DNA of 64,000 nucleotides, from positions 238,007-302,006 of the forward strand of contig NZ_JASNNW010000006.1 of NCBI RefSeq assembly GCF_030165005.1, read 5' to 3'. Source of the stretch: Blastococcus capsensis. Lineage in GTDB: Bacteria > Actinomycetota > Actinomycetes > Mycobacteriales > Geodermatophilaceae. The notes below the pieces were generated by a model. The model had not been told where the DNA came from. It saw only the letters and a list, made by a program, of their open reading frames with translations, and ran no database searches. Shown piece by piece: positions 45,057 through 54,250 of the stretch. The position numbers were made by a program, and so were the translations under genes. Position 1 is the stretch's first letter; every line of letters begins with the position of its first letter.

Positions 45057-48000
45057 TCATCGCCCGATGCCTGGACCAGCGGCAGTGCGCCGCGTGAGCA
45101 GCGCGAGGTCCTCGGGCCGCGGGAGGCGAACACCCGGTTCGGGTGCAGTCGGCAGCGGGGCAGCCGATCGGTGTGCGGTCGGGTCGGCGTCCTGGTGTGC
45201 GCACCAGGTGTCCCGCTCGTGAAGCAGGCGGTCGGCTGGCTGGCCGAGGAGAGCCGGCTCGGCCGTAAGACGCGCGATGCGGGCGCGGACGACGGCCAGT
45301 TCGGTGTGGGCGGCGGCGATGCGCCGGTCGGTGTCGGCCAGCCGCTCCGCCGGGTCGAGAGTCCAGGCGAGGTGCCCGATGCGGGCGAGCCGGTTCTCGT
45401 GTTGCCGGCGGGCGTCGGCCACCGCGGCTCCGGCGTGCCGGCGGGTCGCCTGCGCGGTGGCTGCGGTCGCGCGCAGCTGAGCGTGCTCCGGGTGAACGTG
45501 TTCGGCGTGGTGGCGGGCGTAGGAGTCGAATGCAGTCCACAGCCGCGGTCGGTCGTCGGACCGGTCAGCCAGGGGTGCGATCTGCTGCGGGTCTGTGGGC
45601 ATCGCCGGCAGGTAGGGCCGCCAGGCGTCGGCCCAGTCGACCAACTGCTCGCCGGCCCGGTTCACCGCCGCCCGCCGAAGGTGGAGCCGGCCGGGACCGT
45701 CGAGCACGACCTGCGCGGCGCCGCGGGCAGCGTCACGCCCGGCGTCCCAGCTGTGAAGCAGCGTGTCGCGGATCCGGTCCGTCTCGGCGGTGACGGCCGC
45801 GCCGCTGGCGTCGGCCCGCGCCGTGGCCTGCCGGGCGTCGATTCCCGTCTGCCGATATGCCTCGGTCAGCGCGGTGAGCTGGTCGGCGTGGGCGGTCTCG
45901 AGCGCGACGATCTCGCGCAGCGCGTCCCGGCGCGGCAGGTCGTGGGCGAGCCGGTCCAGGCAGCGTTGCTCGGCCGTCCACGCGGAGTGCAGGTCGGCGA
46001 GCGCCTGCTCCAGCGGGCGCTGCTGGGCGTAGCGGGCGGCCTCGGCGGCGGCCAGTCGGGCGGCGTGTGCCGGGCCGAGATCGGCGCGGTCGCGGGCGAA
46101 CACCGCGAGCCACTGCTCCCGCGCCTCGGCGGGGTCGGTCGCGACGAGGTGGGCGGTGTTGGTCTCCCGGCCGCGGGTCATCCCGACGTAGGCCGCGGCG
46201 GCGCCGGTGTCCTCGCCGACCACCAGGTGCGCGGCGGTCACGGTGTCGCCTTGGGTGCCGTGCGCGGTAGTTGCGTAGGCCAGTTCCACGTGCGCGGTGA
46301 CGTAGTGGGCGGGCAGCACCCGCACTCCGTTGCCGGCCGGGGTGACGGTGGGGGTGACAGATGCGCCCACGCCGTCGGTGGGGGTGACATGCGGTGTGCC
46401 GTCGGGGGTGACGAGCAGCCCGCCGCCCGGGTCGACGCCGGTGACCGTCCACACGTCGCGGTTGGCGACCTCGTGGTGGCGGTTGTTGCGGCGGGTGGCG
46501 ATCCGGTCGCCGACGCCGATCCGCTCCCCGGCCCCGGTGACCACCGCCGCGACGTCGTCGACCCGGCCGTCGGTGACGAGGCGGTCCCGAACGGCGGCAT
46601 TGACGGCGGCGGCCTGCTCGCGTGTGGCGACCACCACGGCCACGCGCTCGCCCGCGGTGTAGCAGTCAGCCGCGCCGGCGGCGAGCGTCTGCCGCAGCGC
46701 CTGCGCGTCGGGGTGCAGCCGGATCTGCCCGCGGGCCAGCAGCGCGTCGAACACCTTTCCGGGGTTCGTGCCGGCGCGCATCGCGAGGGTCAGGTCGGCG
46801 TAGTCGGTGTCCGGGATCGTGCGGCCGGTGGCGTCGGTGCGGGTGAAGCGGTGCACCTCGACCAGGGTCAGGTGCCCGGTCGGGTCGACCTGACGCGCGG
46901 CGAGGTCGAGGACGCCACCGCGGCCGACCGCCGGCAGCTGGTGCCGGTCACCGAGCAGGGCGACGTGCACCTGGCATTCGTCGGCGATCGTCAGGAGGGC
47001 TCGGGCGGTGTCCTGATCCAGCATGCCCGCCTCGTCCACGACGAGCAGGTCACCGGCCCGCAGCCGCGCCCCGTCGGCCGGTCCGGCATACGCCCGGCCG
47101 GTGACCGGATCGGTGTGGCCCACGGGCAGGCGGGTCCACGCGCCGTCGTCATTCCAGCGCCAGCCGTACTCGAAGGCCAGCCGGGCCGCCGACCCGGCGA
47201 CCGCGCCGACCTCCGCGGCGGCGACCTTGGCCGCCTTCAGCGTCGGGGTGACGACGACCAGCCGGCGCCCCTGCGCGGCGAGCGCGTTCCTGGTGGCGGC
47301 CAGCGTGGTGGTCTTGCCGGCGCCGGCCGCGCCCTCGATCACGACCAGGCGCCGCCGGCCGGTGAGCGCCGCGAGCGCTGCGGCCTGTCCGGGATCCAGC
47401 CGGGTGGCACCGGCTGCGATGTCGACCGGCGGTGTCAGGTCGGTGCCAGGGACGCCGGCCCAGCGGTCGGTGCCGCGGGAGGCGAGGCGGGCGGTCAGGT
47501 CGGCCTCGACGGCGAGAACCGGTCCTGAGGTCCAGGCCCGGATGTGCTCGGGCACCCCGGCGCGGTCCAGCAGCGGCACGCACCGGCCCACGGTGCGGGC
47601 GGTGAGGTCTTCGGCGAGCTCGATGCGCACCGCCGGGTCAGTGACGACGCCGCCGGCGGCCAGCAGCTGCTCGACCTCCCCGCGCACATCGGCGGCGTTC
47701 CACGCAGACCGGGCGGCGGCCAGCCGGGCCAGCACCCGCTGCACCACCTGCTCCCGGTCCAGGCCGCCAACCGCGGTGGGCGTCAGACCGACGGGAACAT
47801 TCCGGTTGCGGTACCCCAGGGCGACCAGCTCGGCCAGCCACCGTGCCGTGAGGTCCTCCCCCGACTGGGGCAGCACCTTGTCCGGGCGGCCCGCTGCCCA
47901 CGCTCGCGCGTCCCAGGAGCGGCGCAACGCCGGGCCGGGGGATTCGCCGAGATGCGCCGCGGCCCATTCCCGTTCGTACTTGTCGATGTTCCGAGCAATC

Positions 48001-48728
48001 TGCGCGGCCCGCGCGCTGAAGGCGCCCACGTACTCCGCAAGCTGCCGGATCTCACCATCAGCAGCCAATGCATACCCGTGCGCGGCGAGCGCGGCCCGGA
48101 ACTGCGGGTCACAGGCGACAGCGGCGTGACCGATACCGTTGATTGCGGTGAGTGAATCGCGGACGCCGACCGTGTGCAGGCCGCGCCATTTCCCGGCCGC
48201 GAACACCCGGGCGTTGATCTGCAGGTGCAGATGGCGGTGCGGATCCCCGGCCCGCGACGTGTAGTGCGCCACCGTCACCGCCTCGGCCACCTCCACCGGC
48301 ACCTGCACCTGCCCGCCCCGCGGACCGACCCGGCTGGTGGCGTGTTCCCCGAGCCAGCCGATGATCTGCTCGGCCGCCCGGGCTTGGGCCGCGTCATACG
48401 CCGTCGCGATGTCCGGATGCAGCGCGGCCGCCAGCGACCACGTCTTCGGACCGTTGACCACCACCTCGACGAACCGCACCGCACGCCCGTCGCCGCGCAG
48501 CTGCCCCCGCGGCTCGCCGGTGCCCGGGTCACGGCCAGCCACCCACGTCTCGTAGGCATCGCCGGTCAGCGGCGCCAGCTCGGTCACCCGCCCCTCGGTG
48601 ACGCTGAACCGGCGGGCGACGCCGGTGCCCTCGGTGAGGTAGTAGTCGTCCGCCCGGCCGCGGTCGGCCTCCACGTAGTGCCGGGCAGCCGCCGGCGCGC
48701 CGGCGTAGATTTTCATTCCGCCGTGCAT
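45057..48728 (-). CDS. MobF-family conjugative relaxase with RecD-like helicase (TraA/TrwC type)
   Basis: 1223 residues from the ATG at 48728; the ATG at 48716 is also possible. The N-terminal relaxase domain has candidate nicking tyrosines in DDYYL (about 28-31) and the HxH metal site in HRHLHLQINARV (about 164-175). The helicase part has Walker A EGAAGAGKTTT (about 465-475), Walker B LLVVDEAGMLD (about 561-571), GDRHQLPAVGRGGVL, and late UvrD-like motifs TAHGTQGDTV and YVGMTRGRETN. An Ala/Arg-rich coiled C-terminus ends the protein. It would nick and unwind the element for transfer. No type IV secretion genes are in the window. Confidence 0.9.
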   Translation of the reverse strand: MHGGMKIYAGAPAAARHYVEADRGRADDYYLTEGTGVARRFSVTEGRVTELAPLTGDAYETWVAGRDPGTGEPRGQLRGDGRAVRFVEVVVNGPKTWSLAAALHPDIATAYDAAQARAAEQIIGWLGEHATSRVGPRGGQVQVPVEVAEAVTVAHYTSRAGDPHRHLHLQINARVFAAGKWRGLHTVGVRDSLTAINGIGHAAVACDPQFRAALAAHGYALAADGEIRQLAEYVGAFSARAAQIARNIDKYEREWAAAHLGESPGPALRRSWDARAWAAGRPDKVLPQSGEDLTARWLAELVALGYRNRNVPVGLTPTAVGGLDREQVVQRVLARLAAARSAWNAADVRGEVEQLLAAGGVVTDPAVRIELAEDLTARTVGRCVPLLDRAGVPEHIRAWTSGPVLAVEADLTARLASRGTDRWAGVPGTDLTPPVDIAAGATRLDPGQAAALAALTGRRRLVVIEGAAGAGKTTTLAATRNALAAQGRRLVVVTPTLKAAKVAAAEVGAVAGSAARLAFEYGWRWNDDGAWTRLPVGHTDPVTGRAYAGPADGARLRAGDLLVVDEAGMLDQDTARALLTIADECQVHVALLGDRHQLPAVGRGGVLDLAARQVDPTGHLTLVEVHRFTRTDATGRTIPDTDYADLTLAMRAGTNPGKVFDALLARGQIRLHPDAQALRQTLAAGAADCYTAGERVAVVVATREQAAAVNAAVRDRLVTDGRVDDVAAVVTGAGERIGVGDRIATRRNNRHHEVANRDVWTVTGVDPGGGLLVTPDGTPHVTPTDGVGASVTPTVTPAGNGVRVLPAHYVTAHVELAYATTAHGTQGDTVTAAHLVVGEDTGAAAAYVGMTRGRETNTAHLVATDPAEAREQWLAVFARDRADLGPAHAARLAAAEAARYAQQRPLEQALADLHSAWTAEQRCLDRLAHDLPRRDALREIVALETAHADQLTALTEAYRQTGIDARQATARADASGAAVTAETDRIRDTLLHSWDAGRDAARGAAQVVLDGPGRLHLRRAAVNRAGEQLVDWADAWRPYLPAMPTDPQQIAPLADRSDDRPRLWTAFDSYARHHAEHVHPEHAQLRATAATAQATRRHAGAAVADARRQHENRLARIGHLAWTLDPAERLADTDRRIAAAHTELAVVRARIARLTAEPALLGQPADRLLHERDTWCAHQDADPTAHRSAAPLPTAPEPGVRLPRPEDLALLTRRTAAGPGIGR

Positions 48729-48778
48729 CTTCAACGCCACCCGACAATGACCAACACATGACCCCCACAAATGCGGAT

Positions 48779-48818
48779 GGGCCCCGCAAAACGGGGCCCG
48801 ACCTACCTCCGAAGGTAG
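48779..48818. promoter_or_regulatory. Paired hairpins upstream of the relaxase gene, candidate oriT or leader structure
   Basis: Arms 48779-48786 and 48792-48799 (GGGCCCCG) form an 8-bp stem with a CAAAA loop. A second small hairpin, CTACCT/AGGTAG, follows at about 48803-48818. The next 150 bases (48830-48980) are clearly less GC-rich than the surroundings. In conjugative elements the origin of transfer commonly lies directly upstream of the relaxase gene. Candidate only. Confidence 0.35.
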
Positions 48819-49001
48819 CATGCGTGCCGTTCTTCAGTGAAGGGTCCAGTGTTACCGGTAAGGGTTGGACATTGCAGAGAAAGGGTCGGCGTAGCGGTCG
48901 GTTCATTGGTGCTCTGTGGCAGTCCTTGATTGCTTTCAGCGATGCTGACGGTTGTAGAAGACCATGACGTTGGGTTCGCGACGTGCGTCGGTTCGCCGTC
49001 A

Positions 49002-50707
49002 TTAGCCCGGATCTTTCGTCCGCCCGCCGATGATCATCGGAAGGCGGCTCGGCGGGCCGCGGGAGGGTGATTTTGGCATTGGGGTGTGATGGTTCGGCCG
49101 ATGTCGCTCGGGTGGGCGCCGGTTCCACGGTCCGGGGTGGTGCGGGGTCGTCGGGACGAAGGCGCCTGGGTCAGCCGGCAGCGGCGGCAGGTGCCGCGAG
49201 GAGGTCACGTAGCCGGCCGACGGCGTCGCGGACGACGACGGCCCACGGGTGGTGCTCGGCCAGGTGCAGTAGCCGGCGGCGGCCGCTGTGAGCGAGGGTG
49301 GCCGGGACGGTGAACAGCCTGGTTCGTAGGCGTTTGGGTTCCCACCGTCGAGCGGCGGTGTCGGTGAGGGCGAGCATCTGCATCCAGGCCGTGAGCGCAC
49401 AAGCCAGGGCGACGATGGCGCACCAGATCTGGTTCTGGTTGAAGTCGTGCAGCGGCAGGTTCATCAAGCCGGTGTCCTTGGCGCAGCGGATGCGGTCCTC
49501 GGCGCGGGCGCGGCGGCGGTGCCGCAGCTCGAGGTCGGGCAGCTGGCCGCGGGTGCTGTTGGTGGCGAAGGCGGTGACCCGCAATCCGTCGGCGTCGGTG
49601 ATCCGCAGCTGCGCCCCAGGATGGGGGCGCTCTTTGCGGGCGATGACCCGCATGCCGGGCGGCCAGCCGGTCAGGTCCAGCAGCCCGGTGAGTTCGGCGA
49701 CCCAGGCGCCGTCGCGGATCTGGTCGTTGGCGTCGTAGGCCGGCGTCCAGACATCGTCAGGGATCTTCTTCAGCAGCTCGGCGGCGTTGGCCGGCAGCCC
49801 GAAGCCGATCGAGTAGGACAACCGCTGCCCGTGGCACCAGTCCAGGAACTTGTGGCTGGCCCCGGCCCCGTCGGTGCGGATCAGCACCTTCCGACCGGGT
49901 CGGGTGCCGGGCCGGTGCCCGGGCAGCTGGGCCAGCGCCTGCTTGGCGACGGCGATGTGGTCGGCGGCGGTGTTGGAGCCGGCGTTCCCCGCGCGCAGCA
50001 GCACGGATAGGGGTTCCCCGCTGCCCTCGTGGCCGTGGTCGACGAACGAGCACAGCGGGTGGTGACCGAACCCGCGCTTGAACGTCGGTGCCGCCTGCTC
50101 CTTCTCCGAGTGAGAGGTGACCAGCGTGGCGTCGATGTCGATGATCAGCGGCGCCGCGGCGTCGGCGGCGTGGTCGGGGGCGTGCTCCCCGGCCAGCCCC
50201 CACACCGCAGCCCGCGCAGCAGCGCGCGCTGCGTTGATCGCCTTCAGCGCCGCGGGTGCATCGGCGGCCAACGCGTCGATGCACCGGGAGACCGTCGGAT
50301 CGGAGGCCACCCGGCCGAAGACCCGAGGTTCGGCGCGCAGCAGTGCGATGTCGGCCAGGCAGTCCCCGCCCACCGCCAGGGTGAGCGCCAGGTCCAGGAC
50401 GACCTTGCCGGGGTCGTGGATCGCCAGCGGCTTGCGCCACGGAGACAGCGCCGCCGCCATCGCCGCGTCCAGACCGCTGGCCCGGACGGTCTCGGTCAGC
50501 AGCACCCCACCGGCCTGACCGACCGCTGGTACGTCGGCCGTGTCGACCGTGAGGCGGGGATAGAAACGGCTACGCTTATTCACCTGGAAGGTGCTCCTTG
50601 AACGGCTCGGACAGGTCCCTCGACAAGACCCATCCTTGCTGGTCAGGAGCACTTTCCAGTTGATCAACACCCAGTCACGATGCCTTCCCGTGAAAGCCCC
50701 GGGTTAG
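49002..50707. mobile_element. IS1380-family insertion sequence, apparently complete
   Basis: 1706 bases with one transposase gene. The ends form an imperfect inverted repeat: 49002-49017 against 50692-50707, 12 of 16 positions matching, including CCCGG and CTTTC. I see no convincing target duplication, so the ends could be off by a few bases. The element lies about 270 bases upstream of the relaxase gene. Confidence 0.75.
49171..50583 (-). CDS. IS1380-family transposase
   Basis: 470 residues from the GTG at 50583. DDE-type transposase with IIDIDATLVTSHSEKEQAAP (first Asp), LIRTDGAGASHKFLDW (second Asp) and the late Glu in RARAEDRIRCAKDTG. The ends agree with a complete enzyme of normal family length. 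It occupies most of the insertion sequence. Confidence 0.9.
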   Translation of the reverse strand: MNKRSRFYPRLTVDTADVPAVGQAGGVLLTETVRASGLDAAMAAALSPWRKPLAIHDPGKVVLDLALTLAVGGDCLADIALLRAEPRVFGRVASDPTVSRCIDALAADAPAALKAINAARAAARAAVWGLAGEHAPDHAADAAAPLIIDIDATLVTSHSEKEQAAPTFKRGFGHHPLCSFVDHGHEGSGEPLSVLLRAGNAGSNTAADHIAVAKQALAQLPGHRPGTRPGRKVLIRTDGAGASHKFLDWCHGQRLSYSIGFGLPANAAELLKKIPDDVWTPAYDANDQIRDGAWVAELTGLLDLTGWPPGMRVIARKERPHPGAQLRITDADGLRVTAFATNSTRGQLPDLELRHRRRARAEDRIRCAKDTGLMNLPLHDFNQNQIWCAIVALACALTAWMQMLALTDTAARRWEPKRLRTRLFTVPATLAHSGRRRLLHLAEHHPWAVVVRDAVGRLRDLLAAPAAAAG

Positions 50708-51392
50708 CGGCTTCCTGGCTGACGGTCACGTGGATGTCGAGCGGCCCGGTGGTCGAGGCCGCTTTCCGGACAGGAGGCGTCCAGGTGGTCCTCCCCGTGC
50801 GGGATAGCTCACCCGGGCGGGTCTTTACAGGGCCGCGCTTGAGGGGCACGTGTGTTGTCCCGCGGTGTCCCCGTTGAGGTCGGCTTCCGGCACCACCTAC
50901 TGAAGGACCCCGAGCCGACGACCCGAGCGGGTCGAACCTCGCCGCCAGTCTTCAACCAAGTGTCGCGCATCCGGCGCCGATCCAGATCCAGCCGGGATGC
51001 TCGCGCACACCCTGTCAGACCGGCCAGGCGCCGCTGATCTCGGCCAGCGCCGCGACGCAAACAGCAGCAGCGAGCGCCTGACGGCATGCTGCCCATGCTG
51101 CTAGGTCGGACCAGTGACGATTTCGGGCATTAACTCCTCAGTCTCAGCCGCGGCGGGCTGGCTGCGGGGCTGGCGGCGGCGGTCGTTGTTGTCCTCCGTG
51201 CCCACCAGTCGACGATGCGGCCGCCGCGGACGGTGAACCAGTACACCTCCCGGGCGTCCCGGAAGACGGCGGGCCTCTAGCTGCTTGTTGTCCTCGACGC
51301 CCACGCCGCCAGCCTCCCGCAGACCGGATCCCGGATGGTGACAGATCGGCGACCGGCCGTGTCGTTCCGCGGCAAGCGGGCATCGCCTCGCC
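50708..51392. other. Intergenic stretch with a possible gene remnant
   Basis: 685 bases without a convincing gene. At about 51123-51310 (minus) broken frames read REVYWFTVRGGRIVDWW and RRLVGTEDN. These resemble the C-terminal strand region of SnoaL/NTF2-like proteins, so this may be a decayed fragment. The rest shows nothing I recognise. Confidence 0.3.
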
Positions 51393-52126
51393 GTGGATGA
51401 CTACCTGCTCGTACTGGGCTTGGCAGCGTTGCCGGCGGCCGGCAACTTCGTCGGGGCGGTGCTGTCAGAGACCCTGAACGTCTCCGAACGCATGCTCAGC
51501 CTCGCCCTGCACCTGGCCGGCGGAATCGTGCTGGCCGTCGTCGGCCTGGAACTGATGCCCGAGGCGCTAGCGGCCACGCCAGCGTGTGTGCCGATCCTGG
51601 CCTTCGTCGCCGGCGGCGCGTTTTTCGTCCTCCTCGACCGGACGCTGGGCTTCGTGCAGGCCCGGCTCAACCTCGGGGAGAAGGCCAGCGGGCCGCTGGC
51701 CATCTTCTCCGGGGTCAGCCTCGACCTGTTCAGCGACGGCGTGATGATCGGCACCGGCACCGTGCTCAATCCCGCCCTGGGCCTGCTGCTGGCCACCGGG
51801 CAGGTGCCGGCCGACCTTCCCGAAGGGTTGCCGCGGTCGCTTCGCTGCGCCGGGCGGGCCTAAGTCGCGGCCGGCGGCTGCTTCTGGCCGGTGGCTTTGC
51901 CATCCCGATTTTCCTCGGCGCCACCCTGGGCTACTTCGCGCTACGCGACGCACCGGAGATCGTCACCCTCTCGGTACTCGCGCTGACCGGCGGCGCGCTG
52001 GCCACCGTCGTCGTCGAGGAGATGATCCCCGAGGCCCACGAAGGCGAGACTTCCCGACTCGGCGCCATCTTCTTCACCGCTGGGTTTGCAATCTTCGCCG
52101 CCATCTCGGTCTACGTGGCGGTGTGA
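51393..52126 (+). pseudogene. ZIP-family metal transporter, frameshifted
   Basis: The frame from the GTG at 51393 encodes membrane segments and the ZIP motif GQVPADLPEG. It then shifts, and stops at 51863. A second frame carries on without loss as AAVASLRRAGLSRGRRLLLAGGFAIPIF and TGGALATVVVEEMIPEAHEGE to 52126. Adding one base at about 51828-51830 restores the family sequence PEGFAAVA, so a single base is missing right after the metal-binding PEG. The two halves make a normal length of about 244 residues. A zinc or iron transporter by family, or a sequencing error. Confidence 0.8.
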
Positions 52127-52208
52127 TCAGCGCTCGCCGGCTTGGGGTAGGACCGTCGGGCCGTGCGACGGACGAGACGGCGAAGCGCCGCACCGCCGGG
52201 CGCAGCGG

Positions 52209-52937
52209 TCAGGGGCCGTCGTCGTCCGGGGTGAACGCCGCGAGATCAGCGACGCCCAACTGTTCCTCGATGCCGGCGACCCGGTCCAGCATCTGCTGCA
52301 GTGCGGCGTCGCCGTAGTGGCTGTTCTCCAGGTCGGCGAACCGCTCGGCGAGCAGATCGAGTTCGCGCTGCGGTGTCCCGAGCCGCAGCGCCGGGTAGAT
52401 GACGGTGTCCTCCCACGCCTCGTGCGGCTCGTACATGCGGACGAACTGGCCGAGCATGGTGCGCAGCCGGTCGCGGGCATCAGCGCGGGTGAGGTCGAGG
52501 GCATCGGCGCGATAGATCCGGGCGGTGAGGTGTCGGCCCCGGTCATGCTGGATGAGCAGGGTGCGGACCAGGTCGGGATGGGCCGCGCGGACCCGCGGAA
52601 AGACGTAGGCCTCCTCCAGGCCCTCGTGGAAGCTTTCCACGTAGTCATAGACCAGCCGGGCGGCGTCGACGACGGCGCCGACCGGCGGCGTGACGCCGGC
52701 GGTGAGCTGGTCGGCGGCGGCGCGGTAGACCAGCAGGATCCGCTTGAGCACGCCGTGCTCGGTCATCAGCTCCTCACCCGGCGACGGCGGGCGGGGCGCC
52801 GCGTCATCGTCGGCGGCACCCAGGAGGTGTACCGCTTGGGTGCCGCCCACGCCGGCGACCAGGCCTGCGGCGCCGGTGAGCAGGCCGCGGCGGCTGAGCG
52901 AGCCACGTCCCACCCGCGGGATCGGGTCGGCGGTCAC
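52209..52937 (-). CDS. Tat-exported hemerythrin-like domain protein
   Basis: 242 residues from the GTG at 52937. A twin-arginine signal (SLSRRGLLTGAAGLVAGVGG, about 12-31) precedes a four-helix hemerythrin-type domain. Candidate metal ligands are TEHGVLKRIL, YVESFHEGLEEAYVFP, LIQHDRGRHL and MYEPHEAWEDTVIYP, in the expected H, HxxxE, H and HxxxD/E pattern. It would bind a di-iron centre outside the membrane. Last gene of the SCO1 operon; it overlaps the lipoprotein gene by 4 bases (GTGA). Confidence 0.85.
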   Translation of the reverse strand: MTADPIPRVGRGSLSRRGLLTGAAGLVAGVGGTQAVHLLGAADDDAAPRPPSPGEELMTEHGVLKRILLVYRAAADQLTAGVTPPVGAVVDAARLVYDYVESFHEGLEEAYVFPRVRAAHPDLVRTLLIQHDRGRHLTARIYRADALDLTRADARDRLRTMLGQFVRMYEPHEAWEDTVIYPALRLGTPQRELDLLAERFADLENSHYGDAALQQMLDRVAGIEEQLGVADLAAFTPDDDGP

Positions 52938-53440
52938 GGCGTCGCCTCCGGGTCGGTGGTCAGCGGCTGCCCGGCCGCGCCGAGCACGTACCAGGGGGCG
53001 CCGTTGAGCAGCAGCGCCTGGCCGTACGCGGTACCGGGATCGACATCGCCGGCGTAGCGGTACAGCGGATAGCCGCCGTAGGTGACGACCTGCCCGCCGG
53101 TGTTCGGATCGGGCAGCGTGCCCAACAGCCCGGGGTCGACCTCGTCGCCGGCCGTCGGGGTGACCCCGTCGGCCACGGCCAGCGGCGGCCACGATCCCGC
53201 GCACGGCCCGGTGCAGGTGACCTGCGCGCGGGCGTCGGGCGGAAACATGTACAGCACGAAGCCCTCGCCGTCGGCGAGCACCGGCCCGAGACCTGCGACG
53301 TCGACCAGGCCGACCTCGGCGGCGGGAGCGGCATCCTGCGGCAGCACCGGATCTCCCGCTGGGCCGGCGTCCTCACCGCTGCAGCCGGCGGCCAGAACAG
53401 CGCCGAGGAGCAGGACGGCGACGCGGACACGGCGGCTCAC
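52934..53440 (-). CDS. COG4315-type secreted lipoprotein
   Basis: 168 residues with a lipobox (LAAGC, Cys20). The mature part has two copies of the repeat typical of this family: GEGFVLYMFPPD with CTGPCAGSWPPL, and later VVTYGGYPLYRYAGD with APWYVLGA. The function of the family is unknown; some members are linked to heme or metal handling. It sits between sco1 and the hemerythrin gene with 4-base overlaps on both sides, so the three proteins are made together. Confidence 0.85.
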   Translation of the reverse strand: MSRRVRVAVLLLGAVLAAGCSGEDAGPAGDPVLPQDAAPAAEVGLVDVAGLGPVLADGEGFVLYMFPPDARAQVTCTGPCAGSWPPLAVADGVTPTAGDEVDPGLLGTLPDPNTGGQVVTYGGYPLYRYAGDVDPGTAYGQALLLNGAPWYVLGAAGQPLTTDPEATP

Positions 53441-54141
53441 AGGTCGCCCACCAGCCGGGCCAGGTCGACGCGATAGTCCTCGGAGGTGCTGCCGGAGGTC
53501 CAGACCAGACCCGCGCGGCCGTCGACGAACGCCAGCGTCTGCGCCCCGTGCTGGACGGTGACGGTGCCGTCGGGTCCGACCTGGGGCGGGGACAGGGAGA
53601 CGCCCATCGACTCGGCGACAGCGGTCACCTGCTCCGGGGCCGCGGTCAGCCCGACGAAGGGGGTGGCCAGCCCGCTGTCGAAGTGGTCGAGCCAGTCGGT
53701 CAGCACCGCAGGGGTGTCCCGTTCGGGGTCGGAGGTGATGAACACGACCTGGCTCCGTTCCTGCACCTGTTCCGGCGTCCGCTGCAGCGCGATGCCCAGG
53801 TCGGCCATGGTGGTCGGGCACACGTCGGGACAGTGGGTGTAGCCGAAGAAGACCAGCATCACCCGGTCCTGCTGCAGCTCGCCGAGGGTCGTCGTGCCGC
53901 CGGCGGCGGTGGTGAACACGGCGCTGGCCGCGGCGTCGGTTAGCGGCATCGGCTCGGACAGCGCGGTGCCGCGGAAGCTGGAACCGACGTCCTCGGCTGC
54001 GCTAACCGTGGCCGGCGCCGAAGAGGTGTCGCCGGCGCCGCAGCCGGCCACCAGCAGACCGGCCGCGACGAGCGCCGCCGCGGCGCCCCGGGCGCGGCTG
54101 TGGGACACCCACCCGGCGAGACGGACAAGAGAAAGATGCAT
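53437..54141 (-). CDS. SCO1/SenC-family copper chaperone lipoprotein
   Basis: 234 residues. Lipobox LLVAGC (Cys34), then a thioredoxin fold with the copper ligands C104 and C108 in GYTHCPDVCPTT and His198 in VQHGAQ. SCO1 proteins deliver copper to, or keep thiols reduced at, the CuA site of cytochrome oxidase. First gene of a three-gene operon. Its ATG follows an ECF-type promoter by 7 bases, so the message is probably leaderless. Confidence 0.92.
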   Translation of the reverse strand: MHLSLVRLAGWVSHSRARGAAAALVAAGLLVAGCGAGDTSSAPATVSAAEDVGSSFRGTALSEPMPLTDAAASAVFTTAAGGTTTLGELQQDRVMLVFFGYTHCPDVCPTTMADLGIALQRTPEQVQERSQVVFITSDPERDTPAVLTDWLDHFDSGLATPFVGLTAAPEQVTAVAESMGVSLSPPQVGPDGTVTVQHGAQTLAFVDGRAGLVWTSGSTSEDYRVDLARLVGDL

Positions 54142-54148
54142 GCCCTAT

Positions 54149-54177
54149 TCGTCGCTTCACGTACCGCCCGGGTTCCC
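54149..54177 (-). promoter_or_regulatory. ECF-type promoter of the sco1 operon
   Basis: On the minus strand, GGGAAC (54177-54172), a 17-base spacer, then CGACGA (54154-54149), then 7 bases to the ATG at 54141. The architecture is identical to the promoters at 54215, 55101 and 60856. Confidence 0.75.
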
Positions 54178-54214
54178 ACGGACAACGTTCGAGTTCCGTC
54201 CTCGGGCAGTCGCG

Positions 54215-54243
54215 GGGAACTCCACGAGGGCCGGGAACGACTC
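54215..54243 (+). promoter_or_regulatory. ECF-type promoter of the PCu(A)C gene
   Basis: GGGAAC (54215-54220), a 17-base spacer, CGACTC (54238-54243), then 7 bases to the ATG at 54251. A second GGGAAC lies inside the spacer at 54233. Confidence 0.75.
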
Positions 54244-54250
54244 CTACTCC

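Noticed and set aside
44973..47528. 851-codon plus-strand frame opposite the relaxase gene
   Set aside because: Antisense of the helicase domain; no start signal or family motif.
50809..51096. 95-codon minus-strand frame after the IS
   Set aside because: No homology, odd composition (Cys/Arg runs) and no ribosome-binding site.
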